A stretch of 12,455 nucleotides of DNA from a bacterium (lineage in GTDB: Bacteria; Hydrothermota; UBA3073; JACQXS01; JAUWAR01): positions 1 to 12,455 of the forward strand of contig JAUWAR010000029.1 of NCBI GenBank assembly GCA_030601965.1, read 5' to 3'. Under the pieces are notes generated by a model. It saw nothing but the letters and a program-made list of their open reading frames with translations, was not told where the DNA came from and did no database searches. This document shows, piece by piece, positions 7,137-11,940 of the stretch. Position numbers and translations under genes: made by a program. Within the stretch, counting starts at the first letter, position 1. Each line of letters opens with the position of its first letter.

Positions 7137-7300
7137 ATGTAGAACTGAAAATATGGACTAATTTATAGAAGCTGCAAGGGGACTTAAAGAAAGACAATGT
7201 ATAAAAACTTTGCCATAATATTATGAAATATAAAGACTTGGAGAGAATTGAAATTTTGGGAGTAACCCTAAAGAATACGAAAAGTTATAGGAGATAAGAA
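7137..7300 (+). other. Intergenic stretch with possible remnant coding sequence
   Basis: Between brnA and the membrane gene there is no intact gene. Reading from 7154, short coding-like pieces appear in different frames, broken by stops (for example EAARGLKERQCIKTLP, then from 7223 a 24-codon ORF starting MKYKDLERIEILG and ending at 7297). This may be a decayed small gene or an untranslated spacer; no family is recognised. Confidence 0.25.
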
Positions 7301-8602
7301 ATGCCCAAATTAGTTAAAATGATAGCAATATTATTTTTTGTATTTGCAGGACTTTTTATAATAACAAGTTTTATAGAGGGAGAATGGTGTGGAGGAATAA
7401 TTGCGATTCCTATGATAGTTTTCGGTATTGCTTTGCTTAAAGGACAAAATTGGGCTCGTGTATGGTTAATTATGCTTCTTGTATTGGATGCGATATTGTT
7501 CGCTTCATCTATGTTTCATTTTCCATCTGGTGATATGCTTTATTTTCCATTGAGTGATATTCCAATAGACGGTTTTCTTTCCAACTGGATTTTTATTTTT
7601 CCACTTTTTCTTTTTATTTTTTTGTCTTTGCACGCAATACTTATTTATTATTTTTGTAGAGCTGATGTAGAGCAAGTTTTTATCTCTAAAAAATTAGAAG
7701 ATAGATTTGACCAGGAAGAAGTGGACGAGGAAAAAACTTTCGATGAGGAATTTTATGATAATCCTTATCAAAGTATCAACAAATTGCTTGATAAGAGGCT
7801 GGGAGGATTTCTTGATAAAGTCAAGTCCAAAAAATTGGGAGATGGATCTAACCAGAAAGAAGAAGACGAGGAAAAAACTTTTAATGAGGAATTTTATGAT
7901 AGTCCTCATCAAAGTATCAACAAATTACTTAATAAGAGAACAGAAGGATTTCTTGATAAAGCCAAGTCCCCAAAATTGGGAGGTAGATTTGACCGGGAAG
8001 AAGGAGACGAGGAAAAAACTTTTGATTATGATAATCCTTATCAAAGTATCAACAAATTGCTTGATAAGAGGCTGGGAGGATTTCTTGATAAAGTCAAGTC
8101 CAGAGAACTGGAAGATGGATTTGAACGGAAAGAAGGAACAACGAGATATAAAAAATTTGAGAGACTGAAAAAGATGAGAGAAAGAAAATTAGCATTTTCT
8201 GGGTTAATATCTATGTTTTTTCTAATTCCTTTAGGGTCTTTTTTTGGCTTGAAGATGAACTGGATTTTATATATGCTTTTGTTGGGAATAACGACACTTG
8301 TTTTAAATAGAATGATTGTTTGGGCTGGTTATTTAGAAGAGTCAATCATTTTTCAATCTATGCCTATGAGGAAGATTACAAAAAAGGATACCATTAAACA
8401 TTTGATTAAAATGTCTATGATAGGGATACCTATAGCAGTAGTTTTTGCATTCGAATATAGTTTGTACACTCAAAATGTATCACATTTTTGGGCTTATTAT
8501 ATTCCTGGTTTTTTAGCGTGTTGGGTATCGTCTCCAACTTTAATTACAATTCCTCTGGCCATTGGGTTATATAGTTGGGGAATCTTTACATGGGGGATAT
8601 GA
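7301..8602 (+). CDS. Multi-pass membrane protein with three 47-residue repeats
   Basis: A 433-residue protein of no recognised family. About four hydrophobic helices fill residues 5-120. A soluble charged region (about 125-295) carries three tandem repeats starting at residues 142, 189 and 236, each with DEEKTF, an NPYQSINKLLDKR-like helix and GGFLDKVKS. The third unit lacks three residues. Several more hydrophobic helices fill the C-terminal third (about 300-430). The start follows AGGAG (7289-7293) at 7 bases. The stop overlaps the next start as ATGA, indicating translational coupling. The two membrane halves flanking a repeat domain suggest a cytoplasmic interaction or spacer domain, but function is unknown. 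It may belong with the toxin-antitoxin pair in an accessory block. Confidence 0.8.
   Translation: MPKLVKMIAILFFVFAGLFIITSFIEGEWCGGIIAIPMIVFGIALLKGQNWARVWLIMLLVLDAILFASSMFHFPSGDMLYFPLSDIPIDGFLSNWIFIFPLFLFIFLSLHAILIYYFCRADVEQVFISKKLEDRFDQEEVDEEKTFDEEFYDNPYQSINKLLDKRLGGFLDKVKSKKLGDGSNQKEEDEEKTFNEEFYDSPHQSINKLLNKRTEGFLDKAKSPKLGGRFDREEGDEEKTFDYDNPYQSINKLLDKRLGGFLDKVKSRELEDGFERKEGTTRYKKFERLKKMRERKLAFSGLISMFFLIPLGSFFGLKMNWILYMLLLGITTLVLNRMIVWAGYLEESIIFQSMPMRKITKKDTIKHLIKMSMIGIPIAVVFAFEYSLYTQNVSHFWAYYIPGFLACWVSSPTLITIPLAIGLYSWGIFTWGI
7724..8137 (+). repeat. Three tandem repeat units of 141, 141 and 132 bases within the 7301 gene
   Basis: Units begin at 7724, 7865 and 8006. The third has a 9-base in-frame deletion. 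Units 1 and 3 share an identical 76-base stretch (7754-7829 and 8027-8102), whereas unit 2 has diverged. This pattern indicates recent duplication or gene conversion between the outer units. Confidence 0.95.
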
Positions 8603-8799
8603 TGACAAATTCAGGCAAATCAAATTACGAGAACTGTAAGAATTTCCTTGACGACAAGTTATGCGATCCTTTTGTAATTAAAACTTTTATATGGGAAGAG
8701 GTTTCTCCTAGCAAATCACTCTTCCCTGTGACTGACAAGGATATTGAAAAGGTCAAGGAAATCTGTTCCATGTGCAAGAATTTCACAAGAAAGGAGTAA
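8599..8799 (+). CDS. Small four-cysteine protein of unknown function
   Basis: A 66-residue soluble protein. The start is taken as the ATG at 8599, whose last two bases fall in the TGA of the preceding gene. A second ATG at 8602 is immediately adjacent, and GGGGG at 8592-8596 serves as SD. Four cysteines occur in two pairs: ENCKNF and KLCDP near the N-terminus (about residues 12 and 20) and EICSMCKNF near the C-terminus (a CxxC). The CKNF word appears at both ends. The spacing could bind zinc or an iron-sulfur cluster, but this is inference. Tight coupling to the membrane protein suggests a shared role. No family is recognised. Confidence 0.6.
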   Translation: MMTNSGKSNYENCKNFLDDKLCDPFVIKTFIWEEVSPSKSLFPVTDKDIEKVKEICSMCKNFTRKE

Positions 8800-8815
8800 T
8801 TCTACAATAATAAGG

Positions 8816-8834
8816 GCCGAGGCTTGTCCTCGGC
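8816..8834. repeat. GC-rich hairpin downstream of the four-cysteine gene
   Basis: GCCGAGG (8816-8822), a 5-base loop, and CCTCGGC (8828-8834) form a perfect stem 17 bases after the stop at 8799. There is no T-run after it, so it is not a typical intrinsic terminator, though it could act as an mRNA 3' end. It may be another member of the local palindrome family. Confidence 0.6.
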
Positions 8835-8859
8835 AAGGTAAGTTTAAAGGAGTTAATCC

Positions 8860-8964
8860 GTAGCCCAGCCCGGAACTTGTCCCGCATATCTATGTGCGGG
8901 AGGGCTGGGAGAAAAGAATGGGAATAAGATAAATTTCCTTTCCCAGCCTTAAAAGGCTGGGCTA
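8860..8964. repeat. Composite palindromic element between genes
   Basis: Outer arms TAGCCCAGCC (8861-8870, preceded by G to give GTAG) and GGCTGGGCTA (8955-8964) are exact complements. Nested inside are CCCGCATA/TGTGCGGG (8881-8900, one G-U pair) and CCCAGCC/GGCTGGG (8942-8961). This fills most of the 202-base gap before the 9002 gene; no promoter was recognised there. Confidence 0.8.
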
Positions 8965-9001
8965 TTGATATTCTTATGCGAAGAAAAAACAGAGTAAAGA
9001 G

Positions 9002-9928
9002 ATGAAAGGGAAAAAGGATAAGCGAGCACTTAGAAATCCACCAGGTAAATTATTGACAGGGAAAGGTCCAATACCCGGTGACCTGGGTGCATTTGGAACT
9101 GTATGGGGAAAGTTTAATGTTACAGGGGACCAGGCAGAAAGAATGATGGGCTTTAGACCCAAAGAGGGTGCGATAGGTGTAGTTCTATCAAGACGGAAAT
9201 ACACGGACAAAAATGGAAAGGTAAAAAAAGGAATATTCGCTTCAAGTCTAATGCCACGTAAACCAACTATGACGGAAAAGCTAAAAGCTACGCATGAACG
9301 GATGAGAATAATGCGTCACATTGTGCACAAATACCATGCTGACTTAATAGTTCCTATCTGGAACCCCCTTATAAAAGATGATACTAAAAAACCTTATACC
9401 GGATACCATTATTTTATGAGTTGGAACTTAAAACATGTCGGAACCGCACTTAATTGGAAAAATCTGCTTATTTCAAACGGACCATTAAGGCCTATCGGAA
9501 ATATGTGTACACATTGGTATGACCCTGATACAAAGGAAATCAAAATTTATCTCCCTTTAACTATTAACTATCAGCCGTTAACCATCCACCAAATTGGTAT
9601 TGGTATAATTGATACTATTACAGGTGACTTCTTCCACATAGCACCGGCGGAACTAGCTGGGCTTGATAAATCAAGCCCCTACATACTAACCTGGAAATTA
9701 GAAAACATAAGAAAGAACTATAAACCAAGAAGCCCAGTACCAGGCACATTTGTTTCCCGTTTCTATATCTATATGTATTATAGAAGACAAAATTCGTCAT
9801 TCGGATTTCGTCATTCGGATTTTACTTATAGTTCCTCTAGATCTTCCAGAATACGGTTCTACAAATACTACAAAGAAAGGAAATACAGAACCGGCAAGAA
9901 TACCATAATAATAAAGGTTGAGAACTGA
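9002..9928 (+). CDS. Hypothetical basic protein, faintly DUF6266-like
   Basis: A 308-residue, Lys/Arg-rich protein without signal peptide or membrane helix. The order of features (TEKLKATHERMRIMRHIV, then a YHYFMSWNLKH segment, then LLISNGPLRPI followed by a beta-rich half) recalls DUF6266 proteins, in which a helical region and an LxSRG-like strand precede beta-sandwich domains; I hold this loosely. It carries repeat-derived coding sequence: an AT-rich segment near 9557, a palindrome at 9653-9682 and a duplicated 14-mer at 9793-9820. Past the last one the Ser/Arg/Tyr-rich tail may be out of its ancestral frame. The start at 9002 has only a weak purine-rich upstream, and an ATG further upstream is closed by a stop. 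It ends 12 bases before the convergent SHOCT-like gene. Confidence 0.6.
   Translation: MKGKKDKRALRNPPGKLLTGKGPIPGDLGAFGTVWGKFNVTGDQAERMMGFRPKEGAIGVVLSRRKYTDKNGKVKKGIFASSLMPRKPTMTEKLKATHERMRIMRHIVHKYHADLIVPIWNPLIKDDTKKPYTGYHYFMSWNLKHVGTALNWKNLLISNGPLRPIGNMCTHWYDPDTKEIKIYLPLTINYQPLTIHQIGIGIIDTITGDFFHIAPAELAGLDKSSPYILTWKLENIRKNYKPRSPVPGTFVSRFYIYMYYRRQNSSFGFRHSDFTYSSSRSSRIRFYKYYKERKYRTGKNTIIIKVEN
9653..9682. repeat. GATAAATC palindrome inside the 9002 gene
   Basis: GGGCTTGAT (9659-9667), AA, ATCAAGCCC (9670-9678), with CTAG before and CTAC at the right end (9679-9682). It is read as LAGLDKSSPY, again placing the core as Asp-Lys-Ser. Confidence 0.8.
9793..9820 (+). repeat. Tandem 14-base direct repeat in the 9002 gene
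   Basis: TTCGTCATTCGGAT occurs twice back to back (9793-9806 and 9807-9820). It is read in two different frames within SSFGFRHSDF. A unit of 14 bases would shift the frame on expansion or loss. Confidence 0.9.
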
Positions 9929-9940
9929 CCCAAAAAACCA

Positions 9941-10336
9941 CTATTCTATATACACTTCTACTTTTTCCCCTGACTCATCATCCTCAACATCTACTAACTT
10001 AAATGGACCCTGTTCTGTGAGTGACTCATAAATCTTTTCAATCTCTTTAAATCCTTCTTTGTCTAATTTTATTCCCTTTTCTTCCATCTTCTTTCTTGCG
10101 TGCTCTGGAATGCCAAATTGAAATGCACCCCCTAATTTTATACCAAGTTTGATAACCGAAAGAGGTATATTGACTTTTACTTTTGTCTTATCATTTTCAT
10201 ATACCCTGACTTTGAGCCATCCTGGTTTTTTATGTTGTTCTTTTTCTTCTCCCAGTGCGTCTAAAAGCCTTGCTGCCTCTTCTTTGTTTATCTTACCCTC
10301 TTCCAACATCTTAAGAATCCGTAATCTCTCATCCAT
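9941..10336 (-). CDS. SHOCT-like domain protein
   Basis: A 131-residue soluble protein. Residues 4-27 (ILKMLEEGKINKEEAARLLDAL) form the SHOCT-like helical hairpin found at the N-terminus of YvlB/LiaX-type proteins. A middle part of the WLKVRV..KVKVNIPLSVIKLGIKLG type (about 40-72) and an acidic C-terminus with DVEDDESGEKVEVYIE follow. A good GGGGAGG Shine-Dalgarno lies 4 bases upstream. It is the third gene of an operon with the membrane protein and the DUF2089 regulator. It is separated from the membrane gene by a 115-base gap containing a palindromic element, so its expression may be set separately. Role in envelope stress sensing is inferred from related operons; no enzyme activity is suggested. 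Confidence 0.75.
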   Translation of the reverse strand: MDERLRILKMLEEGKINKEEAARLLDALGEEKEQHKKPGWLKVRVYENDKTKVKVNIPLSVIKLGIKLGGAFQFGIPEHARKKMEEKGIKLDKEGFKEIEKIYESLTEQGPFKLVDVEDDESGEKVEVYIE

Positions 10337-10357
10337 ATTACCTCCCCTTGTTATAAA

Positions 10358-10446
10358 ATTGCTTCGTCGTCCGTCAGCTGACGGACTCCTCGTAATGACA
10401 GATAGAGTTCGTCATTGCGAGTCCCGATTTATCGGGACGAAGCAAT
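10358..10446. repeat. REP-like composite palindrome inside the operon
   Basis: Outer arms ATTGCTTCGTC (10358-10368) and GACGAAGCAAT (10436-10446) are exact complements. Inner stems are GTCCGTCAG/CTGACGGAC (10369-10386) and GTCCCGAT/ATCGGGAC (10421-10438). CTCGTAATGAC (10389-10399) pairs with GTCATTGCGAG (10411-10421) with one mismatch. The CGTCATTGCGAG...GAAGCAAT design resembles a dispersed repeat I know from many environmental genomes. It should fold strongly in the mRNA between the last two operon genes. Confidence 0.9.
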
Positions 10447-10451
10447 CTTAT

Positions 10452-10718
10452 CTATTTCTCAATCTTTTCTATCCCTTCTTCTGCACTCATTTCTCCATCC
10501 TCTATCTTCTTTAATATCACCTTTATTTTTGATTTTCTCGGTCTCTTGGACGGAATGATTTTAACAAATTGACAGATACCGATGATGATGAGGATAATAG
10601 GCCAATCCCTTCCCCATGAGAAATCAAAAACTCCTAAGTTACCCAACCAGATGAAAATACCTATAACAATAAGTATAATTCCCCAGAAAATTCCCGATCT
10701 TCTTATATGTCCATACAT
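10452..10718 (-). CDS. Two-helix membrane protein, DUF5668/LiaF-TM-like, with SHOCT-like tail
   Basis: An 88-residue protein. Two hydrophobic helices (about residues 10-28 and 37-55), joined by GVFDFSWGRDWP, match the small DUF5668/LiaF N-terminal membrane module. A basic stretch (KIIPSKRPRKSK) follows on the presumed cytoplasmic side. The C-terminus ILKKIEDGEMSAEEGIEKIEK repeats the hairpin motif found in both neighbouring genes. GGGGGGA just before the ATG overlaps the stop region of the upstream DUF2089 gene, and only 8 bases separate them, so the two are coupled. Likely a membrane-anchored sensor or docking partner; inferred, not shown. Confidence 0.75.
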   Translation of the reverse strand: MYGHIRRSGIFWGIILIVIGIFIWLGNLGVFDFSWGRDWPIILIIIGICQFVKIIPSKRPRKSKIKVILKKIEDGEMSAEEGIEKIEK

Positions 10719-10726
10719 TCTCCCCC

Positions 10727-11083
10727 CTATTTAAGTAATTTTACTGCTTCATCTACTGATATATTTCCTGCCTCTAAATCCTCAAGTATCTTTTGCCTGG
10801 TAGTATCTTCCTCCACCCTATAACCCATTGCAGCTATCACCTCATTCAGTTTGTTTCTTACAGTAGGATAAGAAACTCCAAGTTCCTTTTCCACTTCTTT
10901 TATGTTTCCTCTGCACTTCACAAAAATCTTTATAAATTCAATCTGGTCTTCACTAAGATTCAAAAATAGAGTTGGCAAAGAAAAAGAACCACTAATCTCC
11001 GTGCCGCAACTTGCACACTTAACCCTTGTAATCACCGTCTCTCTACTGCAAACAGGACAATTATTAATAAATTTCATCTTCAT
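10727..11083 (-). CDS. DUF2089-family zinc-ribbon/HTH regulator
   Basis: A 118-residue putative transcription regulator. A zinc ribbon is formed by C9, C12, C23 and C26. A sigma-region-4-like helix-turn-helix follows (about 48-95, with FVKCRGNIKEVEKELGVSYP and the recognition helix around TVRNKLNEV). The last 20 residues (ILEDLEAGNISVDEAVKLLK) are the SHOCT-like hairpin shared with the next two genes. This is the DUF2089 domain plan. The start is ATG 11083, exactly where a strong promoter predicts transcription to begin; ATG 11077 and an upstream in-frame TTG at 11104 are alternatives, but the TTG would lie upstream of the predicted transcript start. It probably controls its own operon. Confidence 0.85.
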   Translation of the reverse strand: MKMKFINNCPVCSRETVITRVKCASCGTEISGSFSLPTLFLNLSEDQIEFIKIFVKCRGNIKEVEKELGVSYPTVRNKLNEVIAAMGYRVEEDTTRQKILEDLEAGNISVDEAVKLLK

Positions 11084-11089
11084 ATTAAT

Positions 11090-11118
11090 ATTATGAATTA
11101 TCAAATCAACTTTGTCAA
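11090..11118 (-). promoter_or_regulatory. Strong predicted promoter of the DUF2089 operon, leaderless
   Basis: Minus-strand TTTTTTC leads into TTGACA (11118-11113), a 17-base spacer, and CATAAT (11095-11090). Six bases then precede the ATG at 11083, so the predicted start is the A of the start codon itself. Confidence 0.7.
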
Positions 11119-11172
11119 GAAAAAAATTAAAAAAAATTAAAAAAATTGATAATTAGTTTATAGAGATTTTAT

Positions 11173-11202
11173 TTGACATCATAAAGGGAAATGGATTATG
11201 TT
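11173..11202 (+). promoter_or_regulatory. Predicted PHP gene promoter
   Basis: TTGACA (11173-11178), an 18-base spacer, and TATGTT (11197-11202), 4 of 6 to consensus. The transcript would start near 11209, leaving a leader of about 26 bases that is mostly the AT-rich repeat, without a Shine-Dalgarno. Confidence 0.4.
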
Positions 11203-11209
11203 AGAATAT

Positions 11210-11229
11210 GAACCAATAACTAATAACCA
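11210..11229. repeat. AT-rich repeat in the PHP gene leader
   Basis: AACCAATAACTAATAACC (11211-11228) is the reverse complement of words in the obg leader: it shares a 13-base (TTAGTTATTGGTT) and an 11-base (GGTTATTAGTT) match with 644-663. It sits between the predicted promoter and the start codon. Confidence 0.7.
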
Positions 11230-11235
11230 TTTTTT

Positions 11236-11940
11236 ATGAAGGCTATTTTTCATATCCATAGTTCATATTCATTTGATGGAAATATCTCCCCAGCAAGGAT
11301 AATTAAAGAACTTGAGAAACTGGGCATTGAATTTGCAGCTATTACTGACCATGAAACTATTAAAGGGGCATTAGAGGCAAAAACTATTGCTAAATTAAAT
11401 ATTATAATAGGTGCAGAATATACAACCGACAAAGGGGATATTATAGGCCTGTTTCTTAAAGAAGATGTGGTTTCAGGTAGCCGCAAGCTTCAGATTGCGA
11501 GAGAGGTAATTTCTCAAATCAAAAAACAGGGGGGGATTGTAGTTTTACCACACCCTCACAGGGGTCACAAGTTAGACGAGGAACTTATAAATTCTGTGGA
11601 TGTAATAGAGGTTTATAATTCAAGGTCAACCAAGATTGAGAATCAGAAGGCATTAGAACTTGCTAAAAGATATAGCAAACCAGGGATTGTAGGTTCTGAT
11701 GCACATTTCTTACAGGAAATCCCATTAACAGAGATGGATTTTAGCGACTCCGATAAATCGGAGTCGCTACAGAGTTTAAAGCAGGCAATTCTTAATGGAG
11801 ATGTGCGGATAGTAAAGACTGAAAAAAGTCCGAGTTACTGGAGAATCCTTACAGGATTTATAAGGCTTTACAAAACAAAAGACCCCAGAATTATAGTTTC
11901 GTGGATTAAGAAACTGCGGGGGTATCGTATTCATCTCTAA
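11236..11940 (+). CDS. PHP-domain metal-dependent phosphoesterase
   Basis: A 234-residue PHP-family hydrolase. The metal-binding set is complete: H6 and H8 (FHIHSSYS), D38-H39 (ITDHE), E61 (GAEYT), H106 and H108 (LPHPHRGH), and D155/H157 (GSDAH). Family members are phosphoesterases acting on small phosphate compounds or nucleotides; the substrate here cannot be told. A 30-base palindrome (11741-11770) is read as SDSDKSESL (residues 170-178), after the last metal ligand, so activity need not suffer. The C-terminal tail is basic with a YRIHL end. The ATG at 11236 has no Shine-Dalgarno, only TTTTTT. Its last 35 bases overlap the convergent CorC-like gene. Confidence 0.88.
   Translation: MKAIFHIHSSYSFDGNISPARIIKELEKLGIEFAAITDHETIKGALEAKTIAKLNIIIGAEYTTDKGDIIGLFLKEDVVSGSRKLQIAREVISQIKKQGGIVVLPHPHRGHKLDEELINSVDVIEVYNSRSTKIENQKALELAKRYSKPGIVGSDAHFLQEIPLTEMDFSDSDKSESLQSLKQAILNGDVRIVKTEKSPSYWRILTGFIRLYKTKDPRIIVSWIKKLRGYRIHL
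11741..11770. repeat. GATAAATC palindrome inside the PHP gene
   Basis: A 13-base perfect stem TAGCGACTCCGAT (11742-11754) and ATCGGAGTCGCTA (11757-11769) around AA, ending CTAC. The left end would be GTAG but for one T. The 30-base length is a multiple of three, and the element is read without stops. Confidence 0.92.

Noticed and set aside
7707..8168. Plus-strand open frame of 153 codons in a second frame across the tandem repeats
   Set aside because: It stays open only because the repeat unit is a multiple of three and repeats the same open frame; it lies wholly inside the 7301 gene and has no start signal.
8816..8834. Intrinsic terminator after the four-cysteine gene
   Set aside because: The stem is good but is followed by AAGGTAAG rather than a T-run, so it is listed as a repeat hairpin only.
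8974..9210. Minus-strand open frame opposite the start of the 9002 gene
   Set aside because: Shadow of the plus-strand gene; no SD, no recognisable domain, and it would overlap the better-supported frame.
1014..11770. CRISPR array
   Set aside because: The repeats are dispersed singly, self-complementary, variable in sequence and mostly inside genes; there are no regular spacers and no cas genes.
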